Source: Thermacetogenium phaeum DSM 12270 | GTDB taxonomy: Bacteria; Bacillota; DSM-12270; Thermacetogeniales; Thermacetogeniaceae | Length of the DNA: 64,000 nt | NCBI RefSeq assembly: GCF_000305935.1 | Contig: NC_018870.1 | Location: forward strand, 141,942-205,941 | Direction of reading: 5' to 3' | In this document: piece after piece, positions 1 through 7,291 of the stretch | Layout of the letters: each line of letters begins with the position of its first letter | How positions within the stretch are numbered: the stretch's first letter is position 1 | The notes under the pieces: generated by a model | Told to the model about the DNA's origin: nothing | The model's database searches: none | What the model saw: only the letters and a program-made list of their open reading frames with translations | Position numbers and translations under genes: made by a program

Positions 1-197
1 TAACCCTTAATAACAAACAGACTGGGGAGAGTTGGACGACGAAATCTGATGACTTTGGGGACTTTTGGTTCAAGCGCTTAAAATCCGGCCAGTATTCACT
101 GGACATTAAGATGAGCGGATATAAACCCATCCAAATCAGCGATATCGCCGTGGATAAAAGCGTTAACCTCGGCAGTCTATCCCTTGAGCGGGAGTAG
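1..197 (+). CDS. C-terminal end of transhydroxylase-like iron-sulfur subunit (partial)
   Basis: An open frame enters from the left edge and stops at TAG 195-197. The last 60 or so residues include DDFGDFWFKRLKSGQYSLDI and end ...KSVNLGSLSLERE. This matches the C-terminal beta-sandwich (carboxypeptidase-regulatory-like) tail found on the ferredoxin-like small subunits of pyrogallol transhydroxylase-type molybdopterin oxidoreductases. The Fe-S part lies outside the window, so the call rests on the tail alone. A terminator follows at once, so it is the last gene of its operon. A related molybdopterin oxidoreductase operon lies at 25680-27797. Confidence 0.55.
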   Translation, partial: TLNNKQTGESWTTKSDDFGDFWFKRLKSGQYSLDIKMSGYKPIQISDIAVDKSVNLGSLSLERE

Positions 198-265
198 AAT
201 TTGCTACGTAACCATTGATATAAAACTGTTATGGTACTTAAATAAAGGCTGCTTATGCTGCATGT

Positions 266-306
266 GCTGGTGGCAGCAGCTGCGGCTTCTGCCACCAGCA
301 GTTTTT
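266..306 (+). terminator. Rho-independent terminator
   Basis: A perfect 11-bp stem (GCTGGTGGCAG with CTGCCACCAGC), a 12-nt loop and AGTTTTT lie 69 bases after the stop of the Fe-S subunit and just before the MFS gene. Confidence 0.85.
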
Positions 307-351
307 ATAACTCGGATAGAATTTGCGGAAGATTCGACAGGGGGTGTTATT

Positions 352-1533
352 GTGAAAAGAAAGGCCTGGGCAGTAATGTGGGTCGCTTACCTCGCCGGGG
401 TGGCCATAGCTTTGAACCAGTTTAAAGTCCCCCCGGTTATGCAGGTATTGCTCGATAGCTTACAAGTGAGCATGGCAACTGGCGGTTGGCTGATGTCTGT
501 TTTTTCTGTGGCGGGTGTAATGTTTGCGCTTCCCGCTGCTTTCCTTTTAGGTCGAGTTGGCCCCAAAGCGAGCGGACTTGTAGCTCTGGGGTGCACCATC
601 GTAGGTTCTGTCATAGGTGCTTTAGCTCAGGGAGCAGGTGTGCTGTTGGTCGGAAGGATTATTGAGGGTATAGGATTGGCTCTGATTGCAGTCGTGGCCC
701 CGGCGGTCATCAGTATGTGGTTTGAGCCTCAAGAAAGAGGGCTGCCGATGGGCATCTGGTCATCTTGGGTGCCGGTGGCAACTTTTGTTATGTATAACAT
801 AGCCGATGCAATACAAAAATCTTTTGGCTGGCAGGGAATCTGGTGGTTAGGGACCGCAGTAGCCTTAGTTGCATTTGTAGCGTACGCAGCGGTAGTTGAT
901 GTGCCTGATAAAGGGGCAGCCGGAGAAGAGAAACAGAAAGGGGCGCCTGTTTCGATGGGTGAAGGGCTGTTAAGCCTTAATACTTGGCTGTTGGCACTTG
1001 CCTTCTGTGGTTTTAACTTCGCTTTAATCGGATATAGCACCTGGGCGCCGTCTTACCTGAGTGAATTCCCAGGAGTAGGGACAGCAGCGGCCAATTTCTA
1101 TGCTAGTTTGCCTTCCCTTGTGCTTATACCTGGGGGGATATTTGCCGGTTGGGTGCTCGATCGCACGAGGAACCGTAAGGCAGTTTTAACAATAGCTTTG
1201 GCTGCGGTCACTGTTGTGCTTATTTGGTGCTTTAAGTTAGATACTTTTATTGTTGTTCCCTACATGATTGGTATTGGCTTAATTTCGAGCTTCGTTCCTA
1301 GCAGCACCTTTACATTGGCACCTGAGACAGCTCCGCGCCCTGAACTGGCTGGGGTGGCTTTAGGAGTAGTAAGTATAGGTCAGAACTTTGGTATGCTCGT
1401 GGGGCCGCCGGTAATTGCCAAAGCTGCAGCTGGTGGAGCATGGGTTATGGGGACTTATCCGGTAGTTATAGGGTGTGCGGTGGCAATAGTGGCTGCTTTG
1501 TTAATGAGGATTAGAGCTGGAGCGTCTGCATAA
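352..1533 (+). CDS. MFS transporter, organic-anion/nitrate-type
   Basis: A 393-residue integral membrane protein of the major facilitator superfamily, with about 12 hydrophobic segments and a charged central loop (around residues 190-200, PDKGAAGEEKQKG). The frame is open further upstream, but that part runs through the terminator. GTG 352 is chosen because AGGGGGTG lies 6-13 bases upstream. The family moves small solutes across the cytoplasmic membrane with a proton or counter-ion. The substrate cannot be read from sequence; its place beside a transhydroxylase-like operon suggests the aromatic or organic substrate or product of that enzyme (inference). Confidence 0.8.
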   Translation: MKRKAWAVMWVAYLAGVAIALNQFKVPPVMQVLLDSLQVSMATGGWLMSVFSVAGVMFALPAAFLLGRVGPKASGLVALGCTIVGSVIGALAQGAGVLLVGRIIEGIGLALIAVVAPAVISMWFEPQERGLPMGIWSSWVPVATFVMYNIADAIQKSFGWQGIWWLGTAVALVAFVAYAAVVDVPDKGAAGEEKQKGAPVSMGEGLLSLNTWLLALAFCGFNFALIGYSTWAPSYLSEFPGVGTAAANFYASLPSLVLIPGGIFAGWVLDRTRNRKAVLTIALAAVTVVLIWCFKLDTFIVVPYMIGIGLISSFVPSSTFTLAPETAPRPELAGVALGVVSIGQNFGMLVGPPVIAKAAAGGAWVMGTYPVVIGCAVAIVAALLMRIRAGASA

Positions 1534-1581
1534 TAATTTTTTTGGATAGATATTTTTAAATAGCTTCTCCTTAAATTACCT

Positions 1582-1635
1582 GGCAGTGGGAAAATGAGTT
1601 CTTTTGTTTCATGCATTTATCAATTTTCCACTGCC
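1582..1635 (+). terminator. Imperfect hairpin after MFS gene
   Basis: GGCAGTGGgAAAAT at 1582-1595 pairs with ATTTTCCACTGCC at 1623-1635 with one bulge. No clear T-run follows, so terminator function is uncertain. The rest of 1534-1922 is AT-rich with no supported gene. Confidence 0.4.
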
Positions 1636-1922
1636 AGTGTTCATCAATGTATAAGTTAAGGATTGGAATGTGTCATAATTCAAGTTTAATTGGGGTTTGC
1701 TGATGGCGCTTCATTGTGTTTTGAATCCTTTTGCGTCATCAATGGTTTATTTCAGAAAGGTTTTATATGCTGCACGATTGCCTTTTCATGAAAGTGAGAA
1801 GGGATGATGTAAAATATGATGTAATAATATGATGGAGTAAAAAGAAATAAAAAGATGAATAAGATTTTTAGAAACAAATTCAATAAGATCAATACAGCAC
1901 AAATGGAAAGGAGCGATTGCTT

Positions 1923-2075
1923 ATGTGCTTTCGGCCACCACAAGTAAAAAAGAGAGTTAGGTGTCCTAAATGCGGATTCTTAACTAATGAGGGGGATAAA
2001 AAGTGTAGCAAGTGTGGAGCTGAAATAACACAGAAGAAAACTGATAATAAAGGAAAAACCGATGATAAAAAGTAA
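1923..2075 (+). CDS. 50-residue MCFRPP-type zinc-ribbon protein
   Basis: A very small protein starting MCFRPP, followed by a four-cysteine ribbon CPKCG...CSKCG (residues 14-32) and a Lys/Asp-rich tail. The four cysteines should bind one zinc (or an Fe-S centre). AAAGGAG lies 9 bases before the ATG and a strong hairpin follows, so it looks like a real single gene. A close relative with the same MCFRPP start sits at 27654, directly after another molybdopterin oxidoreductase operon. The association suggests a role with these enzymes (maturation, targeting or redox partner), but no function is known to me. Confidence 0.7.
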   Translation: MCFRPPQVKKRVRCPKCGFLTNEGDKKCSKCGAEITQKKTDNKGKTDDKK

Positions 2076-2098
2076 ATAAAGTATGGTGTGGCTAGTTT

Positions 2099-2142
2099 CT
2101 GGGGGCACTAGAAGCCATTATAAAGGATTAAAGTGCCCCCAG
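2099..2142 (+). terminator. Perfect 11-bp hairpin after zinc-ribbon gene
   Basis: CTGGGGGCACT at 2099-2109 pairs with AGTGCCCCCAG at 2132-2142. There is no T-run. Its place just after the zinc-ribbon stop suggests a terminator or an mRNA 3'-end protecting structure; a matching hairpin follows the second zinc-ribbon gene. Confidence 0.5.
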
Positions 2143-2224
2143 AGCTCTCTCTGCCTACAGTATACCCACCTGTTTCCAACTGAAATGTGATTGCATCCTT
2201 TACTGCCTTTGTTGTTTCTATCAG

Positions 2225-3363
2225 ACCGGAGTTCGACAGTTAGCCAGCAGAGGAGCACATGGGCGCGGATGCGGTCTTCCAGGCGGTGGTAGACCGGGCG
2301 CAGCTCCAACCGGGACTTAAGGGTACGAAAGGCGTCTTCCACCAGCAGCAGCTGTTTGTAGCCCAGGGCGACATCTTCGGCGGAGAGGGTGTCGTCCGAG
2401 GTGCGCAGCAGGTATTTGCCGTCGAGTTTTTCTTCTTCCCTGATCTTGGCCCGGTCGATCTTCGGCAGGCTGCGGGAGTCCACCTTCAGGTAGCGGCCGT
2501 AGACCGGGTGGGCCATGAGTTCGCAGACTGCTTTGGCATGGGTTTTGATAAGGGGAAGCTGTTCCTCCAGTTCCTTGATAATTTTTTCCCGCCTGGCTTT
2601 GTCCCGGGCAGCCTCTTCGGGGTTGCGCACCAGGATGTAGCGCTCCCTGGCCTCGCCGTTTCCGACGACGATCTCCTTGACTTCCAGGTTGTCCCGCACC
2701 GTCTGGTAGCGGCCTCCCCGCTTTAAGGCTTGCACGGTATTTTCCTTGCCGCTGCGCAGCTTCTCCCCGGCTATGTAGTGGCCGCCCGCCCGCTGCAGAC
2801 AGCGCAGGTTGTCTTCGGAGTTGAACCCCCGGTCCAGCACGGTGATGACCCGGCCCAGCTTCCAGCCTATGAGGTCCTTCTTTACCTGTTCGACCACAGA
2901 GATGTCGGCGGTGTTGCCCGGCCATACCCAGCAGCGCACCGGGATGCCGTCCCTGGTGACGGCCAGGCCGATCACGGCCTGCGGCAGGTCCGGTCGGTGG
3001 TCCTTGGAGTGCCCCCGGCGCCGCAGTCCACCATCCCCATCTTCGTCCTCGATCTCAAAGTAGGTGGAGGTGGTGTCGAAGTAAAGGATGTCTACTTCCA
3101 GGTTGAGCAGGTTGGCCACGGAGTAATAAACCTGCTTCTGCAGTTCGGCTTCGTTCTCCAGAAGAAAGTTCATCGCCCGGTAGAGCTGCTGCAGGGGTAT
3201 TTCCTCTACGCCCGGGATCACCACGTCCTCTTTCACCCATTCTTCCACTCCGCGCTTGGACATGGGGTCAAGGGCGCGGTTCGCTGCCATGGCAAAGATG
3301 GCTCTTTCTACCGGGGTTTTGTACTGCCGCTTCTTGGGCGGCTCGGCTGCTTTTGCATCGCGG
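2225..3363 (-). pseudogene. IS1634-family transposase remnant
   Basis: The minus-strand frame carries the IS4-superfamily DDE core of IS1634-type transposases: DTTSTYFE (first Asp), VLDRGFNSEDN (second Asp) and the late EDAFRTLKSRLELRP block (Glu). Homology begins without a start codon, around KKRQYKTPVERAIFAM at about 3300-3350, so the N-terminal hundred or so residues are missing. It ends abruptly after HVLLCWLTVEL near 2225, where unrelated sequence continues the frame. It is cut at both ends and almost certainly inactive. Confidence 0.8.
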
Positions 3364-3374
3364 ACCGTTCCCCA

Positions 3375-3715
3375 GGAAAGAAGTAGAGGAAATGTTGATT
3401 GCTCTGGTACGAGAAGGGGCAGCGGATGAAGAATCGATCCGGAAGCCCGGCAGTTCGGGGGTTACCACCGAGGGTCAGGACAGCCCTCTTGGAGCGGGAT
3501 GTATCCTGTGCGGGCTCTGCGTTAGGATTTGCGAGAAAATTGGTAAGAGCCGCCTTACTTTTTTGGGGAGAGGGAAAAACCTGCGGGTAGGGCTGGTTCC
3601 AGGAGGCAGCGAGGAAGTTGGTTGTGGGCGCTGCAGAGCATGCCGGCGTATCTGCCCTACTGGATTTATTGCTCCGGATGCCCGACATGCCTTTACGGCC
3701 AGTTTGTACAGGTAA
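3375..3715 (+). pseudogene. Fragment of HoxU/HydB-type 4Fe-4S subunit
   Basis: Two cysteine clusters, CILCGLCVRIC and CGRCRACRRICP, frame a stretch with GRGKNLRV. This is the pattern of the two ferredoxin-like clusters of diaphorase/hydrogenase small subunits (HoxU, NuoG N-terminus). The N-terminal 2Fe-2S part is missing and the frame runs out of the transposase remnant without a proper ribosome site, so it is a leftover of a deleted hydrogenase or formate-dehydrogenase operon. It may express no product. Confidence 0.5.
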
Positions 3716-3752
3716 CGGAGACCTTTAACTTTACCCATTCTGATACTGTATT

Positions 3753-3816
3753 TTTATTTTGAAACGGGATGCTTAAAGCCGGGTTTCATGAGCTCTGTTT
3801 TTCTCAACCTTTTGAG
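3753..3816 (+). repeat. 60-bp repeat, copy A (possible enhancer or terminator)
   Basis: The block TTTTGAAACGGG...TTTCATGAGC...CTGTTTTT-CAACCTTTTG is shared with 4391-4460. It contains TGAAAC and GTTTCA half-sites in inverted orientation, followed by a T-run. Copy A ends about 15 bases before the sigma-54 promoter at 3829. It could be the upstream site for a sigma-54 activator, or simply a duplicated terminator. Confidence 0.5.
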
Positions 3817-3828
3817 ATGTTGTCTGTC

Positions 3829-3843
3829 TGGCATGGATTTTGC
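3829..3843 (+). promoter_or_regulatory. Sigma-54 promoter before PPOX gene
   Basis: TGGCATGGATTTTGC carries the GG and GC dinucleotides exactly 10 bases apart, as in the -24/-12 consensus TGGCAC-N5-TTGC. Transcription would start near 3855, some 70 bases before the PPOX start codon. Confidence 0.65.
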
Positions 3844-3923
3844 TTTGAACCTGGTCGAACAACTAAAAAGAGTGACGCGAACAGCGTTAACCTGTTACTT
3901 ATACTACAAGGGGGTGATTTCGA

Positions 3924-4328
3924 ATGCCTAAAATTACCGAGGAAATAAAAGAAGTAGCATCTAAAACCAGGGGATGGGCACTGGCAACTGCAACCAAAGA
4001 TGGAATACCGAATGTTGTTGCCGTCGCTTTTGGTAAATTGATCTCTGAAAGTCAGATTTTGCTGGTGGATGTTTTTATGAAGAAGACCAGGGCAAATATT
4101 GAAGCTAACCCCAATGTGGCAGTTGCCGTATGGGACATGGAAACGCTCAAAGGCTACCAGTTTAAAGGGACAGCGCACTTTGAGACATCCGGTGAGATTT
4201 TTGATGAAGGAGTCCAGATTGTAAAATCGACGATGCCGCAGCTAACTCCCAAAGCAGCGCTGATCGTTGACGTATTGCAGATTTACAATCTCACCCCGGG
4301 CGCTGAGGCAGGCAAGGAGATGGCGTGA
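3924..4328 (+). CDS. Pyridoxamine-5'-phosphate-oxidase-like flavin-binding protein
   Basis: A 134-residue protein of the PPOX split-barrel fold. The conserved start WALATATKDGIPNVVAV, the middle KTRANIEANPNVAVAVWD and the later GYQFKGTAHFETSG are typical of the small FMN-binding members. A good ribosome site (AAGGGGGTGA) precedes the ATG. The family binds FMN or F420 in the cytoplasm, and some reduce or sense small molecules; the real substrate is unknown. It stands alone between a sigma-54 promoter and a terminator, so it is probably switched on by the sigma-54 activator together with the Moco operon downstream. Confidence 0.8.
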   Translation: MPKITEEIKEVASKTRGWALATATKDGIPNVVAVAFGKLISESQILLVDVFMKKTRANIEANPNVAVAVWDMETLKGYQFKGTAHFETSGEIFDEGVQIVKSTMPQLTPKAALIVDVLQIYNLTPGAEAGKEMA

Positions 4329-4390
4329 CGCAAGCCGGGCCACCTGACGGGTATGGTTCGCTGCTGGAAACAGATGGATGAATATCAGGA

Positions 4391-4460
4391 CTATTTTATT
4401 TTGAAACGGGACGCTTGAACCGAATTTCATGAGCGCCCTGTTTTTTTTCAACCTTTTGGC
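4391..4460 (+). repeat. 60-bp repeat, copy B, with terminator
   Basis: Same block as 3753-3816. Here GGGACGCT...AGCGCCC plus eight Ts makes a good terminator for the PPOX gene. The downstream TTGGCTATCTTATCTTGC resembles the sigma-54 site but the GG-GC spacing is 12, so that site should be dead. Confidence 0.6.
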
Positions 4461-4743
4461 CGGTTGGCTATCTTATCTTGCAGTAAATCAATGGTGTAGC
4501 CCGCTCTCTCTGCATGTCAATAACTGGTTATTAGGATTAAGAAATCTATATTTTAAAAATATTTCCTAATGATATGGTAGGGTGCGGAAGATGGGGTCTA
4601 AAATCTTGGGTCCATTATATCGTAACTGCTTCCTCTACAAATTTGAAACTTTAGAATACCATTTTGAGACCGTGTTGGATGGAAACCTGCAAAAGGAATT
4701 TAAAAAATCCGATAAATAAGCACTTTTTGAGATGGCTGTTTTT

Positions 4744-4758
4744 TGGCATAGATCTTGC
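4744..4758 (+). promoter_or_regulatory. Sigma-54 promoter of the mobA operon leader
   Basis: TGGCATAGATCTTGC has GG and GC 10 bases apart and differs from the site at 3829 at only two positions. Both are preceded by TTTTGAGATG-like sequence. Transcription from about 4770 would run straight into the Moco-type riboswitch at 4812. Confidence 0.65.
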
Positions 4759-4811
4759 GATAAGTTTTTTGCGCAAACATATGAAAGTACTGAAAATTGA
4801 ATAGGATATTT

Positions 4812-4981
4812 TCTACGAGCCCGCTTTCCTAAGGCAGTGCTATGGGGGCGAGGCCTGGGGCTTAAGACCCCACAGGGTTGTAGGAGAAATCTTGCAGCCT
4901 CCCTGTTATGGAAAGTAGAAAAATAGGTTTTAAATGTGCTCCTGCATATTTTTCTACCTCCATACAGGCGCACATTTTTTA
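4812..4981 (+). promoter_or_regulatory. Moco/Tuco-type riboswitch with terminator
   Basis: The aptamer (about 4812-4920) begins CGAGCCCGC, contains CCTGGGG...CCCCACAGGG and ends with GCCTCCCTG-TATGGAAAG, the hallmark 3' block of the Moco RNA motif. A GAAA-loop hairpin (TGTAGGA/TCTTGCA) varies by wobble pairs from the second copy at 8590. A terminator follows: AATGTGC-CCTG (4933-4944) with CAGGCGCACATT (4965-4976) and a T-run. TATGGAAAGTAGAAAAATA can instead pair with TATTTTTCTACCTCCATA inside the terminator as an anti-terminator. The ligand-bound aptamer would hide that strand and stop transcription of mobA. Relative to the E. coli moaA RNA, the part between CCTGG and CAGGG is short, which may point to the tungsten variant. 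Confidence 0.85.
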
Positions 4982-5069
4982 TTGCTCTGAGGGATAAAAG
5001 ATGCGTCCGGTGACTTGGCCGGTATTCTAACGGATTCTAATGGGTAGTTGAGCTGAGAGGAGCTGTCAA

Positions 5070-5687
5070 ATGGAAGCAAGCGGGATAATCCTGGCCGGCG
5101 GCTGCAGTTCGCGTATGGGCACGGACAAGTCTCTCATGGTGTACGAACGGCAAACGCTGATAGAGCGGACTGTGAATGAGCTGCGGAAGGTCGTGAATGA
5201 AATCGTTATAGCCAGCAACAACACCTCTAAATACAGCATTCCCGGGGTCGTTGAGGTTCCGGACCTTTACCCCGGTATGGGGCCGCTGGCCGGGATCCAC
5301 GCCGGGCTGAAGCGGGTCAAACACCAATACGCTTTCGTTATCGGCTGTGATATGCCCCTGTTTAAGGCAGAACTGGCGAAATATCTTTTAGAAATCTGCC
5401 CCGGTTACGATGTGGTTGTTCCTCAAATAGATGGTTATGGTGAACCTCTTTGCGCGGTTTATTCAAAAGGCTGTATCGAACCTATTGAAAACTGCTTGAA
5501 GGCTGGATTGAGAACAGTAATTATGTTCTACCCTCAGGTCCGCGTTTTAACGGTGGGGAGGGATGAGATCGAAAGAATCGGCAACCCCGAGGAGTTGTTC
5601 TACAATTTGAATACCCCCGAGGATTACTGGTCGCTCATGATGCGGCAGAATACGGATGGATCTCTGGAAGATAACCGAAAATGTTGA
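5070..5687 (+). CDS. mobA: Molybdenum cofactor guanylyltransferase MobA (copy 1)
   Basis: A 205-residue cytoplasmic nucleotidyltransferase. It carries the GTP-binding loop LAGGCSSRMGTDKSLM near residues 8-22 and the metal-site block IGCDMPLF near residue 92, as in MobA/CofC-type enzymes. The reaction joins GMP to Mo- or W-molybdopterin to give the guanine dinucleotide form used by DMSO-reductase-family enzymes. AGAGGAGCTGTCAA provides the ribosome site. It is the first gene of an operon with mobB, a molybdopterin-binding protein and moeA, behind a Moco riboswitch and a sigma-54 promoter. A second copy lies at 31045. Confidence 0.93.
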   Translation: MEASGIILAGGCSSRMGTDKSLMVYERQTLIERTVNELRKVVNEIVIASNNTSKYSIPGVVEVPDLYPGMGPLAGIHAGLKRVKHQYAFVIGCDMPLFKAELAKYLLEICPGYDVVVPQIDGYGEPLCAVYSKGCIEPIENCLKAGLRTVIMFYPQVRVLTVGRDEIERIGNPEELFYNLNTPEDYWSLMMRQNTDGSLEDNRKC

Positions 5688-5712
5688 ATAATAATCAGGA
5701 GGGTTAGGCGCA

Positions 5713-6222
5713 GTGAAAAAAGATAAACCGGTAATTTCCATTGTGGGTAAGTCTGGTGCAGGTAAAACAACGCTGTTGGAAAAGGTTATCAAGAGGCTGA
5801 AGGAAGATGGAATTAGGGTGGCTGCCATCAAGCACGATGCCCATCGATTCGATATGGATAAGCCGGGAAAGGACACCTGGAGGATGGCCCAGGCAGGGGC
5901 CGATGTGGTGGTGATCTCCTCCTCTGAAAAGATGGCCATGATCGAAAAAGTTTCAAAGGAAAAGAGCCTTGATGAAATTGTTGCAATGCTTCCCGGGGTA
6001 GATATCGTGCTTACCGAAGGCTATAAGAGCGGCGACAAGCCGAAGATCGAGGTCTACAGATCGGAAGTGCATAAAGAGCGGCTCTGCTCCCCCGACGAAC
6101 TGCTGGCGATTGTCAGCGATGTGGTCTGGGATGACCTCGATGTTCCGCAATATCAACTGGATGATATCGACGGGGTTGTTAATGAAATCAGGCGGTATAT
6201 CGCAGCTTACGATAGCAATTAA
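5713..6222 (+). CDS. mobB: Molybdopterin-guanine dinucleotide biosynthesis GTPase MobB (copy 1)
   Basis: A 169-residue P-loop protein with Walker A GKSGAGKTTL at residues 12-21, followed by KVIKRLKEDG and IKHDAHRFDMDKPGKDTWRM, both typical of MobB. A later VLTEGYKSGDKPKIEVYR block is also conserved. It binds GTP and helps MobA attach GMP to the cofactor. The start is GTG 5713 with AGGAGGG upstream. The protein is nearly identical to the copy at 31674, and the DNA is also very alike over the first 200 bases, which points to a fairly recent duplication or gene conversion. Confidence 0.93.
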   Translation: MKKDKPVISIVGKSGAGKTTLLEKVIKRLKEDGIRVAAIKHDAHRFDMDKPGKDTWRMAQAGADVVVISSSEKMAMIEKVSKEKSLDEIVAMLPGVDIVLTEGYKSGDKPKIEVYRSEVHKERLCSPDELLAIVSDVVWDDLDVPQYQLDDIDGVVNEIRRYIAAYDSN

Positions 6223-6253
6223 TGAGCCTTTTACCCAAAAGGGGGTTCAGAAA

Positions 6254-7279
6254 ATGAAGACGGTAAGGGTTGAAGAATCGGTAGGAATGGTATTGTGCCA
6301 TGACATCACGAAGATCGTTCCTGGTGAATTCAAAGGCAGGGCATTCAAGAAAGGGCACATTATCCGGCCTGAAGATGTTCCCATGCTTTTGAGTTTGGGA
6401 AAAGATCGAATCTACGTGTGGGATACGAAGAACGGTGATGAAGTGCACGAAGATGAAGCGGGGATGCGGTTGGCACAGGCTGTAAGAGGGGAAGGAGTCT
6501 CTTTAACTGAACCTGCCGAGGGTAAGGTTCATCTGGTGGCTGAACATGATGGTATGTGTAATATTGATGAAGATCTGCTGTTTCAGATCAATTTGATCGA
6601 CGATATGGTGATTGCAACCAGAAACAACAACAGACCTGTTAAAAAAGGGGATGTGGTGGCAGGAGTACGTGTCGTTCCCTTGATGATAGAAAACGAAAAA
6701 TTAAGACAAGCTGAGGAAATAGCAAGAGGGAAGAAAGTTATTTCTGTGCTGCCGTTCAGGAAGTATCGGGTAGGCATGGTTATAACCGGTAATGAGGTTT
6801 ATTACGGGCGCATCAAAGATCGTTTCTCCCCGGTAATAAAAAAGAAGGTTGAAGATTATGGTAGTGAAGTGATTAGTCAGGTAATAGTGCCGGACGATGC
6901 GGAACGAATAGCTGCCGCTGTCAGAGAAATGATTTCCCGGGGAGCAAACCTGATTATGACATCCGGCGGCATGTCGGTCGATCCAGATGATGTTACTCCT
7001 AAAGGCATCAAACAGACAGGAGCAAAAATTGTCTCCTATGGTGCCCCCGTTTTACCGGGTGCCATGATGCTTGTGGCCTATTTAGATGAGATACCAATTA
7101 TGGGATTGCCAGGATGCGTGATGTATTATAAGACCACTATCTTTGATCTGCTCCTCCCACTGGTTATGAGCGGACAGAAGATTACCCGCTCGATGATAGC
7201 CAGACTTGGTTTAGGAGGGCTCTGTTTGAACTGTGAGAGCTGTCGGTATCCGCAATGTTCTTTTGGGACCGGCTTTTAG
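6254..7279 (+). CDS. MoeA-like molybdopterin-binding protein with cysteine-rich tail
   Basis: A 341-residue protein. The second half is a MoaB/MoeA-type molybdopterin-binding domain with VGMVITGNEVYYG, MTSGGMSVDPDDVTPKGI and IMGLPGCVMYYKTTIFD. The first half resembles the short beta-rich entry domain seen in clostridial molybdopterin-binding proteins. It lacks the full four-domain MoeA layout, and true moeA follows 12 bases later. The C-terminus ends LCLNCESCRYPQCSFGTGF, with four cysteines that could hold a metal. The ATG at 6254 has only a weak AAAGGGGG site, but the frame starts cleanly at MKTVRVEESVGMVLCHDIT. It probably binds or carries the cofactor or its precursor. Confidence 0.8.
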   Translation: MKTVRVEESVGMVLCHDITKIVPGEFKGRAFKKGHIIRPEDVPMLLSLGKDRIYVWDTKNGDEVHEDEAGMRLAQAVRGEGVSLTEPAEGKVHLVAEHDGMCNIDEDLLFQINLIDDMVIATRNNNRPVKKGDVVAGVRVVPLMIENEKLRQAEEIARGKKVISVLPFRKYRVGMVITGNEVYYGRIKDRFSPVIKKKVEDYGSEVISQVIVPDDAERIAAAVREMISRGANLIMTSGGMSVDPDDVTPKGIKQTGAKIVSYGAPVLPGAMMLVAYLDEIPIMGLPGCVMYYKTTIFDLLLPLVMSGQKITRSMIARLGLGGLCLNCESCRYPQCSFGTGF

Positions 7280-7291
7280 GAGGAGAAGACG

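Noticed and set aside
4445-4487. A third sigma-54-like site (TTGGCTATCTTATCTTGC)
   Set aside because: GG and GC are 12 bases apart rather than 10, so sigma-54 should not recognise it.
4635-4973. A 112-codon minus-strand frame
   Set aside because: It reads the antisense of the riboswitch and its terminator; no ribosome site.
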